DNA from: Pseudolactococcus plantarum
GTDB taxonomy: Bacteria > Bacillota > Bacilli > Lactobacillales > Streptococcaceae
Reading direction: 5' to 3'
Assembly: GCF_002441715.1 (NCBI RefSeq)
Contig: NZ_JXJX01000002.1
Span: 78,104-142,103, forward strand
DNA: 64,000 bases
The notes under the pieces were generated by a model. The model saw only the letters and a program-made list of their open reading frames with translations. It had not been told where the DNA came from and did not search any database. A program made the position numbers and the translations under genes. Positions 31,496-40,492 of the stretch are shown one piece after another. The number at the start of each line of letters is the position of its first letter. Position 1 is the first letter of the stretch.

Positions 31496-32153
31496 CAAAA
31501 TCATCTCGATTTTCTACACCATCATCAACTTTACGATGTGGTGGATTAAACAAAAGTTGTGCGTCTTGTATTTCCTCGCGAATTTTACTCATCTCTTCAT
31601 CCAATGCAAATGCAATTTTTGCTGTCGTGGCTAAACGATTTTTCAATTCATCTGGAAAAGCACCTTGATATTTGTAGTTAAGTGAATGCTCGATTGTTGC
31701 CCAAAAATTCATGGCTAGTGTTCGAATCTGTATTTCAGCAAAAATCAATTTTTGCCCTGTTACCATCTCTACAGGATACTCGATCACAACATGATAACTT
31801 CTATAACCAGATTCTTTTTGATTGTGGATATAGTCTCGTTCTTGGATAATTCTAAAATCCTCACGTTTGCGTAAGAGTCGTAACACTTCATCTACATCTT
31901 CTACAAACTGCACCATCACGCGCACTCCGGCAATATCTTGCATTTCAGCTATATTTTCTGACGTGAACCCACGCAGTCGAGCCTTATTTTTGATTGATTC
32001 AGACGGTTTAACACGACCGGTCACAAATTCAATCGGCGAATGTCGATGTTGTTTTTGATATTGTTTTCTTGCACCACGTAACTTAATTTTTAATTCTCCA
32101 ACAGCTTGGATATAGGGGTCAAGAAAAGATTCCCAGTCAAATTTTTCTGTCAT
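31476..32153 (-). CDS. relQ: Small alarmone synthetase RelQ/YjbM
   Basis: A 225-residue (p)ppGpp synthetase lacking hydrolase and regulatory domains. The synthetase motifs are GVRVMVQFVEDV, RDYIHNQKESGYRSYHV, and EIQIRTLAMNFWATIEHSL. Length fits RelQ rather than RelP. It is first of the relQ-ppnK-rlu operon and divergent from the CYTH gene. A TGTTAAAAT extended -10 (about 32257-32265) is its probable promoter. Confidence 0.93.
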   Translation of the reverse strand: MTEKFDWESFLDPYIQAVGELKIKLRGARKQYQKQHRHSPIEFVTGRVKPSESIKNKARLRGFTSENIAEMQDIAGVRVMVQFVEDVDEVLRLLRKREDFRIIQERDYIHNQKESGYRSYHVVIEYPVEMVTGQKLIFAEIQIRTLAMNFWATIEHSLNYKYQGAFPDELKNRLATTAKIAFALDEEMSKIREEIQDAQLLFNPPHRKVDDGVENRDDFDEENNW

Positions 32154-32256
32154 GATTTATCGTTGATAGCACTTATGTTCAATGTTTGTTGATCATTTGC
32201 AACTGCTATCTTTCCTCTATAACTATATTACGAATAAAATAAATATTCTCTTTCTC

Positions 32257-32489
32257 ATTTTAACATATTTTCTACTTGCATGCTATGTGAGACAAATGCC
32301 ATCTCAGCTAATCCATCAGGTGATAGCCTTTTCGCCTCATACCTGTTTGCCCTAAATTTTTTAATTTTTTATAATGACTAGTCTTATTTGACATGAGTTT
32401 GGATTGGCGATACTTACGATACTTTCACCATATCTCATGTAAACAGGATATCACCTGTCTTGACAAGGGCTAACACAAAGTTTTACAAT
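32257..32489. promoter_or_regulatory. Divergent promoters between relQ and the CYTH gene
   Basis: The 414-base gap 32154-32567 has no gene I can support. On the minus strand TGTTAAAAT (32265-32257) serves relQ. On the plus strand TTGACA (32460-32465), 18 bases, TACAAT (32484-32489) serves the CYTH gene. In between are only short inverted repeats (CATGAG/CTCATG, ACAGG/CCTGT). Confidence 0.6.
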
Positions 32490-32567
32490 AGACTTTTAAA
32501 GGTGTTACGTATTGTTATATCTATTTATCACTCATCCTTTCTCTACGAAAGCACGTAAGGACATGCT

Positions 32568-33158
32568 ATGAAAACAAATCTTGAAATTGAATACAAAACG
32601 CTCCTAAGTTTATCTGAATTTGATCAACTCAGTAAACGCTTTAGTCACATCACCCCAATCCAACAGACCAATCATTATTTTGATACACACGATTTACAGC
32701 TTAGAAAGAATAAGCTTTCTTTACGTATCCGTACATTTTCAAAAGGCGCTGAGATGACTTTGAAAATACCGCAAAAGGTCGGAAATATTGAGTACAATAT
32801 TGACTTGACAACGCAAGAAGCACTAACTATTTTAGAAAAAGATACCCTAACCAACTATCCGTTATTGATCGAAGGTATTCTCGAGCAGTTAAAACAATAC
32901 GATATCCAGCTGAGCGATATCCATACGCTAGGCTCACTCACCACAACACGTCGTGAATACCAGACAGCTATTGGCCTAATGGCGCTAGACAAAAACGAAT
33001 ATAGTCACAAAATTGATTATGAGTTAGAATTAGAAGTTGAAGAGGCTATCAAAGGGCAACGAAATTTCAACCAATTTTTAAAAGAAAATCATATTGAACA
33101 TCGCTATGCCCGTAGTAAAGTTGTACGCTTCTTAGAATCAATAGGCAAGATGAATTAA
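32568..33158 (+). CDS. CYTH-domain triphosphate tunnel protein (YjbK family)
   Basis: A 196-residue CYTH-domain protein. The signature EIEYKTLL opens it, followed by HYFDTHDLQLRKNKLSLRIR, EMTLKIPQ, LALDKNEYSHKIDYELELE and the C-terminal RSKVVRFLE. Charged residues facing a beta-tunnel would bind triphosphate-containing compounds and metal. Its place opposite relQ, as with yjbK in Bacillus, suggests a link to nucleotide or polyphosphate metabolism, which is inference. AAGGA stands eight bases before the ATG. Confidence 0.88.
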   Translation: MKTNLEIEYKTLLSLSEFDQLSKRFSHITPIQQTNHYFDTHDLQLRKNKLSLRIRTFSKGAEMTLKIPQKVGNIEYNIDLTTQEALTILEKDTLTNYPLLIEGILEQLKQYDIQLSDIHTLGSLTTTRREYQTAIGLMALDKNEYSHKIDYELELEVEEAIKGQRNFNQFLKENHIEHRYARSKVVRFLESIGKMN

Positions 33159-33277
33159 TGCTATTTTTTGAGTTATTTTGAGTGATATGGTACGTTTTGA
33201 TCTGTAACTTTCATTTTGATTGGCGGTTGCATATTAGATAGTAAATATTTTTATCTCTTATCAAACTTTGGTAAAAT

Positions 33278-33302
33278 GAAGGTAGATAACCTTCTTTTTT
33301 TT
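33278..33302 (+). terminator. Terminator of the CYTH gene
   Basis: GAAGG and CCTTC arms, seven-base loop, then eight T on the plus strand. Confidence 0.7.
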
Positions 33303-33400
33303 CTGCAATCAGTCTCAAAGTTTACCATGACCTACTCGTTTCAGTAAACCTGTTGAGATATGAGCAGATAGGAGCAACAGTATAGAAATCAGGGATACAG

Positions 33401-33928
33401 ATGGGTCAAGAAATTCAACATTACTTTACTATTTTTGACGATGATTTTGCTAATTTTGATACACAAACTTACGATTGGTTTTTACATCCAGTCGTGACAC
33501 CCGCGGCCATAAGAAAAATTCAAAACAGGTATCACTTAAAACAAGATATTGCGACTTATAACAAGATTTTTAATCGTATTCATAAAGTCACACTAGATTA
33601 TTTTACTGTTAATTTTTCTGGTCGTCATTCAGGTCGCTCATTTCTACTTGCACTGCAAGAAGAGATGCGAGGTCTAACCCCACTAAGTTATGATAATCAT
33701 GTGTTGCTAGCACTCTTACATCGACTACATTTTGATGTGTCAGAGTTTATCAAATATTATCCGTATGCTAAGAGCAGTATCAGTGTAGAACAAAAAAATT
33801 TTAACTCTGAACAGCTAACTGTCTTACCGGCAACATTTATTTATTATCAAGACGATGTCATCAAGATAGAATCTCTTGCACAGCGTCAAATTTTCGATTT
33901 TCTTAATGAAAAAACAGCTGAACGTTAG
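33401..33928 (+). CDS. Hypothetical protein
   Basis: A 175-residue soluble protein that I do not recognise. It is rich in Phe, Tyr and His, has no signal or membrane segment, and appears mostly helical (RKIQNRYHLKQDIATYNKIF, SFLLALQEEMRGL). AGGGA lies six bases before the ATG. Its TAG overlaps the TAA of convergent ylbG by two bases, with no terminator between them. Coding character is clear from the long undisturbed frame, but no function can be assigned. Confidence 0.65.
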   Translation: MGQEIQHYFTIFDDDFANFDTQTYDWFLHPVVTPAAIRKIQNRYHLKQDIATYNKIFNRIHKVTLDYFTVNFSGRHSGRSFLLALQEEMRGLTPLSYDNHVLLALLHRLHFDVSEFIKYYPYAKSSISVEQKNFNSEQLTVLPATFIYYQDDVIKIESLAQRQIFDFLNEKTAER

Positions 33929-34248
33929 TCGTCAACTGTTTTTTTATCTGTCGCAACGATTTGCTGAAAGGCACTGGAGAAATCTTTATTGATTTGATCA
34001 AACTGAGACACTTTGACATCATGGACAAAATGCAAGTTTGTAATTTTTGGTAACACCTCATCGAGTGAGGCCGTATCAACATACAACATAGCATAGCGTG
34101 CTTTTTTACTACTATAGACTAACTCGCCATAATTGCTCAACTGTCTAACGTGTTTATAGCTATTGTAAAAAATATACATCGCTGTTCTGCCTTTAATCTC
34201 CATCGTAGGCACTTTTGATTGTTCAGCCACAAGTGTGGTGTTTTCCAT
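33925..34248 (-). CDS. ylbG: YlbG family protein (DUF2129)
   Basis: A 107-residue protein with the YlbG core YIFYNSYKHVRQLSNYGELV and SSKKARYAMLYVD. The start at 34248 has AAGGAGG five bases upstream and lies inside the 3' end of ylbF (26-base overlap), so the two are coupled. Function is not established. Confidence 0.82.
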   Translation of the reverse strand: MENTTLVAEQSKVPTMEIKGRTAMYIFYNSYKHVRQLSNYGELVYSSKKARYAMLYVDTASLDEVLPKITNLHFVHDVKVSQFDQINKDFSSAFQQIVATDKKTVDD

Positions 34249-34606
34249 GGTGTCCTCCTTTTTTTAGCGGTAGATGTTCATCGACAGGGATATCAGCAGA
34301 AATGACCTCTGCAATTTTTTTGACAAGATCAGATAGTGATTTTTGTACATCATTTTCAGCTACTTTAAGTTCATATATCACATCACTCATCAATAACTCT
34401 TTTTGTAACGCTTTAATTTCAGGTCTATAACGAATATATGCTAAATTTTCTTCTAGTATCTTGATTTTATTTTGAAGCACATCATCCATCTCAAATGCGT
34501 TTTGCTTCGACCGGAATGCCTCCACAACAGCCAACTCTGTAAATTGAGAGGCTAGTTTATCTGCAAGTTCATCAAGTTTTATTATTTTTTCATCAATTAT
34601 CAACAT
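34223..34606 (-). CDS. ylbF: YlbF/YmcA family protein
   Basis: A mostly helical, 127-residue protein of the YlbF/YmcA group, whose Bacillus members join YaaT in a complex affecting RNase Y, competence and biofilm. The C-terminus is unusual: HHGKHHTCG, which could bind metal. A longer frame starts at 34615, but that ATG overlaps a TATAAT -10 element, so I favour the ATG at 34606, which would lie at or next to the transcript's 5' end. No Shine-Dalgarno is visible for either. Confidence 0.75.
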   Translation of the reverse strand: MLIIDEKIIKLDELADKLASQFTELAVVEAFRSKQNAFEMDDVLQNKIKILEENLAYIRYRPEIKALQKELLMSDVIYELKVAENDVQKSLSDLVKKIAEVISADIPVDEHLPLKKGGHHGKHHTCG

Positions 34607-34613
34607 TACTTTC

Positions 34614-34645
34614 ATTATATCAAAAATCTAACTTTATGACCAATA
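34614..34645 (-). promoter_or_regulatory. ylbF promoter overlapping the first ATG
   Basis: Extended -10 TGATATAAT, with TATAAT at 34619-34614, and TTGGTC 18 bases upstream. Transcription should start near 34607, giving an essentially leaderless ylbF mRNA. Confidence 0.6.
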
Positions 34646-34649
34646 CCTA

Positions 34650-34679
34650 AAATACCTAAGCATATGCTTAGGTATTTTG
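34650..34679 (-). terminator. Terminator of clpP (30-base perfect palindrome)
   Basis: Fifteen-base arms meet without spacer at CAT|ATG; four T end the right arm on the minus strand. It begins two bases after the clpP stop codon. Confidence 0.75.
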
Positions 34680-34680
34680 A

Positions 34681-35277
34681 TTATTTTAATTCGTTACGGT
34701 CCATAATCTCATCTATAAAGCCGTATGCTAATGTCTCTTCTGCTGACATCCAACGATCACGCTCAGCATCTTTATGAATCTTATTCACTGTTTGACCAGA
34801 ATTATCTGCTAAGATTTTTTCCAAAGTTTTACGTGTTCTTGATAAATGATCAGCAACAATCTGCATATCAGTTTGTTGTGTACCACCACCTGTGCCACCC
34901 ATTGGTTGGTGAATGAGATATTCAGCGTTTGGTAACATGAAACGTTTACCTTTAGTACCAGAAGAGGCGATAATCGTTCCCATAGATGCTGCCACACCCA
35001 TCACAATTGTTTGGACATCTGATTTGATGAAATTCATCGTATCAACAATAGCAAGACCTGCTGAAACTGATCCTCCAGGAGAATTGATATATAAATAAAT
35101 ATCTTTAGTCGAATCTTGTGCATCTAGAAATAGCAGTTGTGCAATCACTGCATTAGCCATATTATCTTCCACTTCACCAGTTAACATGATGATTCTATCT
35201 TTTAAAAGACGTGAATAGATATCATAGGCACGTTCACCGCGGCTAGATTGTTCAATGACTGTAGGAATGAGTACCAT
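34681..35277 (-). CDS. clpP: ATP-dependent Clp protease proteolytic subunit ClpP
   Basis: ClpP, 198 residues. The catalytic triad is S98 ([12 protein letters not shown]), H123 (LIHQPMGG) and D174 (AERDRWM). It forms the tetradecameric protease used with ClpC, ClpX and ClpE; MecA at 15 kb is an adaptor of that system. A CtsR operator overlaps the promoter. Confidence 0.97.
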   Translation of the reverse strand: MVLIPTVIEQSSRGERAYDIYSRLLKDRIIMLTGEVEDNMANAVIAQLLFLDAQDSTKDIYLYINSPGGSVSAGLAIVDTMNFIKSDVQTIVMGVAASMGTIIASSGTKGKRFMLPNAEYLIHQPMGGTGGGTQQTDMQIVADHLSRTRKTLEKILADNSGQTVNKIHKDAERDRWMSAEETLAYGFIDEIMDRNELK

Positions 35278-35312
35278 AGGAAAGGCTCCTTTATTTTCTT
35301 ATTAGTAGCTCC

Positions 35313-35342
35313 ATTATAGCTTAATGGTCAGTCAAGGTCAAA
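35313..35342 (-). promoter_or_regulatory. clpP promoter with CtsR operator
   Basis: TTGACC (35341-35336), 17 bases, TATAAT (35318-35313). The heptad tandem TTTGACCTTGACTGACC (35342-35326) overlaps the -35 and matches the CtsR operator with two or three deviations, so heat-shock derepression by CtsR is expected. Confidence 0.8.
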
Positions 35343-35418
35343 TATTTAACTTCAGTATCTGACTATAGGCTTTCCTACTACAGGATCACTCTGATAATAT
35401 CTGATGTTTGGTCAGCTA

Positions 35419-36855
35419 TTATAAATTAATAATTAATAGTTTTTCACGGGTCATCGCATCAATTGTCTTAGAGATACCATGAACACCCATACCTGAGTTT
35501 TTAACACCTAGGAATGGGAAATGATCTGGTCCACGTTCTGTTCTACCATTGATTTGAACTGAACCTGCTTCAATCTTGCCTGCGATTGCAACTGCACGAG
35601 AAAAGTTTCTTGAAAATACTGATGCTTGTAAGCCGTATTCTGATTGATTAGCAATCTTAATCGCTTCTTCATCAGATTTGACGCGAATAATAGGCAAAAC
35701 AGGTCCAAATGGTTCTTCCCATGCTAAGCGCATATCAGTCGTCACATGATCAAATAAAGTAGGATAAATTAAGTTATCTTCACGTTTATTGCCAACAAGT
35801 AATGTCGCACCGTCTTTGATTGTATCCGTAATCAAACCATCAACATAATCTGCTGATCCTTTATTGATAAGTGGGACAATCACAGGATTATCGATTGGCA
35901 TCCCAACGCTTAACGCTTCTACTTCCACTTTAAGTTTAGCAGCAAGTTCATCAGCTACAGCTTCATTAACCAAAACACGTTTGATAGCTGTACAGCGTTG
36001 ACCAGAATAGCTATAAGCACCACTCATAATTTCAGTCACAGCTTGATCAATATCGGCATCTTCACAGACAATAGCTGGGTCTTTCCCACCAAGTTCTAAC
36101 ACCATCGGTTTCATCGTTGAAAAACTAGAGAGATGACGGCCTGTTGTTGCGCCACCAGTAAAGGAAATCATATCTATCCCTTCATGCTCACTCACGTAAT
36201 CACCGATATCTGATCCCTTACCTGTGATTAATTGCAAAACATTTGCAGGAAAGCCAACTTTATCAAAAGATTCAATAATTTTGACCGCTGAGATAGCGCC
36301 TTGTGTCGCAGGTTTAAATACAACTGCATTACCTGATATCAAAGCAGGTGCAAGTTTTGCAACTGATAAGTTTACTGGATAATTAAATGGAGAGATGGCA
36401 AGTACTGTCCCCAAAGGAATACGTTTGATAATGGCGATTTTATTTTTTGATCCGCCAGGGTAATTTTCTCCCGACATGGCACTATCATTTGTATGGATGT
36501 ATTCTTGAACTGTGTAGCGAATGAACTCAGCTGTTCTAGTCACTTCTTTAACAGCATCATTCCATGTTTTGCCAACTTCTTTCATAATGATTTCTGCAAT
36601 ATCATGCGCATCAATTTCAAGTTGATCAGCCCATTTGTTTAATAAGTCAGCACGCTTAAACAAATCGAGTTCAGCCCACTCTTTTTGTGCTGATTTTGTC
36701 GCTGCAATCGCTACATCAGCTTCTTCTTTAGAAATAGCTTGTACGCGACCGATAACTGTTTTTTCGTAAGGGCATTCAATATCAATCAAATTACCTGAGT
36801 TTGATTCGGCAAATTTGCCACCTACGTAATACTTATATGTGTTAATTTCAGACAT
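35419..36855 (-). CDS. gapN: Non-phosphorylating NADP-dependent glyceraldehyde-3-phosphate dehydrogenase
   Basis: GapN, 478 residues, oxidises glyceraldehyde-3-phosphate to 3-phosphoglycerate while making NADPH. Catalytic C288 (SGQRCTAIKR) and E254 (LELGGKDP) are in place; SPFNYPVNLSVAKLAPAL is characteristic of GapN rather than other aldehyde dehydrogenases. Length matches the S. mutans enzyme. It has a strong promoter with a perfect CodY box just upstream of the -35. Confidence 0.93.
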   Translation of the reverse strand: MSEINTYKYYVGGKFAESNSGNLIDIECPYEKTVIGRVQAISKEEADVAIAATKSAQKEWAELDLFKRADLLNKWADQLEIDAHDIAEIIMKEVGKTWNDAVKEVTRTAEFIRYTVQEYIHTNDSAMSGENYPGGSKNKIAIIKRIPLGTVLAISPFNYPVNLSVAKLAPALISGNAVVFKPATQGAISAVKIIESFDKVGFPANVLQLITGKGSDIGDYVSEHEGIDMISFTGGATTGRHLSSFSTMKPMVLELGGKDPAIVCEDADIDQAVTEIMSGAYSYSGQRCTAIKRVLVNEAVADELAAKLKVEVEALSVGMPIDNPVIVPLINKGSADYVDGLITDTIKDGATLLVGNKREDNLIYPTLFDHVTTDMRLAWEEPFGPVLPIIRVKSDEEAIKIANQSEYGLQASVFSRNFSRAVAIAGKIEAGSVQINGRTERGPDHFPFLGVKNSGMGVHGISKTIDAMTREKLLIINL

Positions 36856-37013
36856 GTTTTCTCCTTTTAAACCCTTTCACCAAATGAGTCGTCTAGTCTA
36901 ACTTTGCTTATCTATCCTTACTTGCTTTTTACATTTTTAGGCAATGTAGAGATGGGATAATGACTCGGTTAGCCATCTTGTTTTCATGACAAGCTCATTA
37001 GGTAATTCCCTTT

Positions 37014-37059
37014 ATTGTAAAATAATTCACAGTATTTGTCAATCAATTTTCAGAAAATT
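37014..37059 (-). promoter_or_regulatory. gapN promoter with perfect CodY box
   Basis: TTGACA (37042-37037), 17 bases, TACAAT (37019-37014). The CodY motif AATTTTCTGAAAATT (37059-37045) matches the consensus at all 15 positions and ends two bases before the -35. The remaining 36856-37171 has no gene. Confidence 0.85.
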
Positions 37060-37171
37060 CGACTTATTTATTTTTGTTATCATTATACAGCCATTAACTG
37101 TCTATCTATAATAAAAAAAATCAAAGTTGCTTGTCAGCGCCTCTAATTTCTTTTTGGTACCTATAGATATA

Positions 37172-38164
37172 TTAGTCTTCAAATGCTTGTTTCCTGAGTT
37201 CTGCTAAGCGATTTTCTCTTTTTTTAGTCAAATCACGCACACCACCTCTTGGGACAATATCTTCATACGTTACTTGACTCTTAGGTATTTTCCCATCAAA
37301 ATGTGTCAGATAATGCATCACTTCTCTAACGATTGCTGTCGGCGTTGACGCACCTGCTGTCACTGCTATCGTCGCATTATCGCCTAATCCGTCAAACCAC
37401 TCAGCCTTAATTTCTGATACATCAGCGACACGATGTGCAGGAACACTAGCCTGATTTTCAGAGACTTCTGCTAACCGGTTGGTATTATTCGAGCGTGGGT
37501 CACCAACAACGATTGTCAAATCACATCCCACAGCCTGTTCTGCCACTGCTCGCTGTCTTTCATCGGTAGCTTGACATATATCACTATGTTCAACGACCTG
37601 AGGGAATTTTTTTCGGACTGCCTGCATGATATCGTCAACATCCCAGATACTCATGGTCGTTTGATTGGTCATAAATAACTTGCCAGACAAATCAAGTCGC
37701 TCAAGATCTTTCAACTCCGATAAGAGATGAATTTTGTCAGCATCGATACCAAGCACCCCTTCTGGTTCCGGGTGCCCTTTTTTACCAATATAGATCACTT
37801 CATAGCCATCTGCTAATCGTTTTTTCACGATTTCATGTGTAATTAAGACATCCGGACAACTAGCATCGACAACTGTTAAGTCTTTTTCATCACATTTTTT
37901 CCTAACCGCATCTGATACACCATGTGCCGTGAAAATTACAGTACCTTGATCGATTTTCTCTAAAATGGCTAAACGATTATCTCCATCAATTGTCTGGACA
38001 CCTATCTTTTCCAGACTTTCAGTGACGTGATGATTGTGAACAATCATCCCCAATATATAGATCGGTCTCGGTAAACTTGAACTCTTTGAGACATTTTTAG
38101 CAATCACCATAGCATCGACAACCCCGTAGCAATAGCCCATGGGGGTTATATGTTTAATCTTCAT
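37172..38164 (-). CDS. ispH: 4-hydroxy-3-methylbut-2-enyl diphosphate reductase IspH (LytB)
   Basis: A 330-residue [4Fe-4S] enzyme, last step of the MEP isoprenoid pathway. Cluster ligands C12 (GYCYGV), C103 (DASCPDV) and C197 (HSDICQAT) are present, with H43, H81, H131 and E133 in VHNHHV, TAHGVS and KGHPEPEG, and TNQTTMS. All residues expected for activity are there. No other MEP gene lies in the window. Lactococci and streptococci are generally described as using mevalonate, so its presence is notable. Confidence 0.92.
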   Translation of the reverse strand: MKIKHITPMGYCYGVVDAMVIAKNVSKSSSLPRPIYILGMIVHNHHVTESLEKIGVQTIDGDNRLAILEKIDQGTVIFTAHGVSDAVRKKCDEKDLTVVDASCPDVLITHEIVKKRLADGYEVIYIGKKGHPEPEGVLGIDADKIHLLSELKDLERLDLSGKLFMTNQTTMSIWDVDDIMQAVRKKFPQVVEHSDICQATDERQRAVAEQAVGCDLTIVVGDPRSNNTNRLAEVSENQASVPAHRVADVSEIKAEWFDGLGDNATIAVTAGASTPTAIVREVMHYLTHFDGKIPKSQVTYEDIVPRGGVRDLTKKRENRLAELRKQAFED

Positions 38165-38268
38165 AAAATATTTTTATACCCGATTTCAATTTTTAATAAT
38201 ACCTACTATTTTTTCAGTAGTATAATAGTATTATAAACTATTTGGTAATTAATTTGGAGGATACTTAT

Positions 38269-39195
38269 ATGTCAAAAATTTACGATAACATTACAGAGTT
38301 GATTGGTGCGACACCTATTGTTAAATTACGTCACGTTGATGAGGATTCAGCTGATGTTTATGTTAAATTAGAAGCCTTCAATCCTGGCGGCTCTGTAAAA
38401 GACCGCATTGCCCTAAATATGATTCGTGCTGCTGAAGCAGACGGCTCCTTAAAACCTGGTGGGACTATTATTGAACCTACATCTGGCAATACAGGGATTG
38501 GGTTAGCTTTTGTTGGTGCTGCGCTGGGCTATAAAGTGATTATCGTATTACCAGAGACTTTTTCTATCGAACGCCGTAAACTCATCCAAGCTTATGGTGC
38601 AGAGCTTATCCTGACACCTGCTACAGGTGGTATGGGAGCTGCGATTGCCAAAGCTAAAGAGTTAGCTGAGGATAACGGCTACTTCTTACCTTTGCAGTTT
38701 GAAAATCCTGCCAACCCGCGTATTCATGAAGAGACAACGGGTCCTGAGATTATCGCTGCCTTTGGCGAAACTGGCTTGGATGCTTTTGTTGCAGGAGCTG
38801 GTACTGGGGGCACTATATCTGGTGTTTCACATGTCCTCAAAAAAGCAAATCCAGCTATCAGCATCCATGTTGTAGAAGCAGATGAATCGGCTGTTTTTTC
38901 TGGTGAAAAACCAGGACCTCATAAAATCCAAGGTATCTCACCTGGATTTATCCCAGGCACACTCGATACGACGTCTTATGATGAAATCATTCGGGTCAGC
39001 TCAGACGACGCTATAACCGCTGGTCGTGCAGTTGGTCAAGAAGAAGGTTTCCTACTAGGTGTTTCGGGTGGTGCTGCCATCTTTGCTGCTAAACAAGTCG
39101 CTAAAAAATTAGGAAAAGGCAAAAAAGTCTTAACTGTTGCACCAGATAATGGTGAACGCTATCTCTCTACCTTCCTCTATGATTTTGGAGAGTAA
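38269..39195 (+). CDS. cysK: Cysteine synthase (O-acetylserine sulfhydrylase)
   Basis: PLP enzyme making cysteine from O-acetylserine and sulfide; 308 residues from the ATG at 38269, which has GGAGG eight to nine bases upstream (an in-frame TTG at 38242 is before that Shine-Dalgarno). The PLP lysine is in [10 protein letters not shown], and [13 protein letters not shown] and AGTGGTISG are family motifs. It is divergent from ispH across a 104-base AT-rich promoter region containing TATAAT (near 38219) and an interrupted ATAATAC/ATAGTATTAT inverted repeat, possibly an operator. Confidence 0.94.
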   Translation: MSKIYDNITELIGATPIVKLRHVDEDSADVYVKLEAFNPGGSVKDRIALNMIRAAEADGSLKPGGTIIEPTSGNTGIGLAFVGAALGYKVIIVLPETFSIERRKLIQAYGAELILTPATGGMGAAIAKAKELAEDNGYFLPLQFENPANPRIHEETTGPEIIAAFGETGLDAFVAGAGTGGTISGVSHVLKKANPAISIHVVEADESAVFSGEKPGPHKIQGISPGFIPGTLDTTSYDEIIRVSSDDAITAGRAVGQEEGFLLGVSGGAAIFAAKQVAKKLGKGKKVLTVAPDNGERYLSTFLYDFGE

Positions 39196-39255
39196 TCACC
39201 CATTATGCCACTCACTATACCCGACATCAAGAGAATAATAAACAGGAACTCTCTA

Positions 39256-39294
39256 CGCAAAAAGCACAATGACTCTACTCATTGTGCTTTTTTG
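39256..39294 (+). terminator. Terminator of cysK
   Basis: Thirteen-base arms AAAAGCACAATGA/TCATTGTGCTTTT (39260-39272, 39279-39291) with a six-base loop and a T run. Confidence 0.9.
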
Positions 39295-39331
39295 TGCTGA
39301 TTTAAGCTAGCCATAACCCCTTTTAGGATGC

Positions 39332-39457
39332 TTACTCAACTGGACTGACTGTTTTAAACTTTTCATTATATCCTGCATCATCTCTAGTGAATTTTACCAC
39401 GGTAAATGATGACGACATTATCACAATAGTATCTATGAAATAGTGGCCTTTAACCAT
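39332..39457 (-). CDS. Possible 41-residue ORF or gene remnant
   Basis: A short frame beginning MVKGHYFIDTIVIMSS and ending FKTVSPVE, preceded in frame by a few sense codons and a stop. GAGAG is a weak Shine-Dalgarno. It lies directly beyond the third, decayed tail of the duplicated toxin-like cassette. It could be a small gene or the end of a lost cassette gene. I do not recognise it. Confidence 0.3.
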   Translation of the reverse strand: MVKGHYFIDTIVIMSSSFTVVKFTRDDAGYNEKFKTVSPVE

Positions 39458-39507
39458 CGATGCTTCTCTCAATATCTATACCCCGACCAACATCTCAACC
39501 TACTATG

Positions 39508-39612
39508 TCAACACCACAAACATATTTTTGCGATTAAATAATAAGTTTGTGGTAAATGTGGATGTGCCATACTGCCAATTACCAGAGAATTAATTGTTTC
39601 CAGCCTTGTCAT
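39508..39612 (-). pseudogene. Decayed third copy of the secreted-protein C-terminal tail
   Basis: Frame MTRLETINSLVIGSMAHPHL..., the equivalent of the last ~25 residues of the 41486-46255 protein, then shifted by loss of one base relative to that gene, so it ends early. After it come a TAG-TAGG-TTGAGATG stretch like the Shine-Dalgarno and start of the 41476 membrane gene, but no membrane gene follows. Confidence 0.75.
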
Positions 39613-39621
39613 TAATTCATT

Positions 39622-40482
39622 TCATTCTAACTCCTCTGGCATTTGGTCCTCTGCCCTTACTCTAAAGTAAATCGTCAGAAGTAAATGATAGATCGCTAAT
39701 CCAATTATGGTGTACATCTGAATTTCACCATTTGACGTGATTAGATCGTTAGATACCCAAAAGTCCCCAAAATACCTTGCTCCAAACACAAATACAAAAA
39801 AAGAAATAGCTGACCAACTAAGGATCCAAAAAATGTAATGCCCTCGTAATTTATTTCGTACGATAAAAATCACTACTATAGATAAGATAATCGCGATACT
39901 AGATACGACTACGTTATAAAAGATAAACACACTTTCCAATAGCACACCTAATATGACTTGGAAACCTGTAATATTGAGATAAGTGGTGAAATTTTGCTTT
40001 AACGGCGATTTTTCTTGTCTCTTGAAACTACTTACCCATCTGTGTAATTTAACTAATAACCAGAGACTAACTTGTAATATGATACTATAAACAACACTCA
40101 AAATAGGAGTTAGTCCTTCTGCCATCCCACCAAAAGGTCTATCAAAAATAGAGGTATCTAGTTGAATTAACGCAAAGCTCAAACTAGGTGAAATAATAAG
40201 ATTAAGTGACAACCAATAACTTAACTTAATCTGCCATTTATACATAACATGACCGGTAATACAACTAACTATCAGTAAAATTAAGGCTATATATATATAC
40301 AAATTACTGTTTAAATAGATACTTGATATATATATCCCAACATACATACACTGTATAACTGAGGTGATAATCACCTGAAAGTATATGCTTTTCCCAGGAA
40401 CAAGTCTATGATACTCTTCAATAACAAAGTTTATCAAAATTAAACTCCCCAATAGGCTCATACCCAACACATTCATACCCAT
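39622..40482 (-). CDS. Polytopic membrane protein B, putative immunity/partner protein
   Basis: About 286 residues with eight or so hydrophobic segments and an acidic end EDQMPEELE. It is a close paralogue of the protein at 40613-41476, with long identical stretches (SVIQCMYVGIYISSIYL, NKLRGHYIFWILSWS). Differences gather in the first ~30 residues and in about residues 228-258. Of three near ATGs, the one at 40482 has the best spacing (five bases) from AAGGAGG. The tail remnant 40493-40603 sits just upstream, as the toxin-like gene does for copy A. No known family is evident. Confidence 0.75.
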   Translation of the reverse strand: MGMNVLGMSLLGSLILINFVIEEYHRLVPGKSIYFQVIITSVIQCMYVGIYISSIYLNSNLYIYIALILLIVSCITGHVMYKWQIKLSYWLSLNLIISPSLSFALIQLDTSIFDRPFGGMAEGLTPILSVVYSIILQVSLWLLVKLHRWVSSFKRQEKSPLKQNFTTYLNITGFQVILGVLLESVFIFYNVVVSSIAIILSIVVIFIVRNKLRGHYIFWILSWSAISFFVFVFGARYFGDFWVSNDLITSNGEIQMYTIIGLAIYHLLLTIYFRVRAEDQMPEELE

Positions 40483-40492
40483 CATAACCTCC

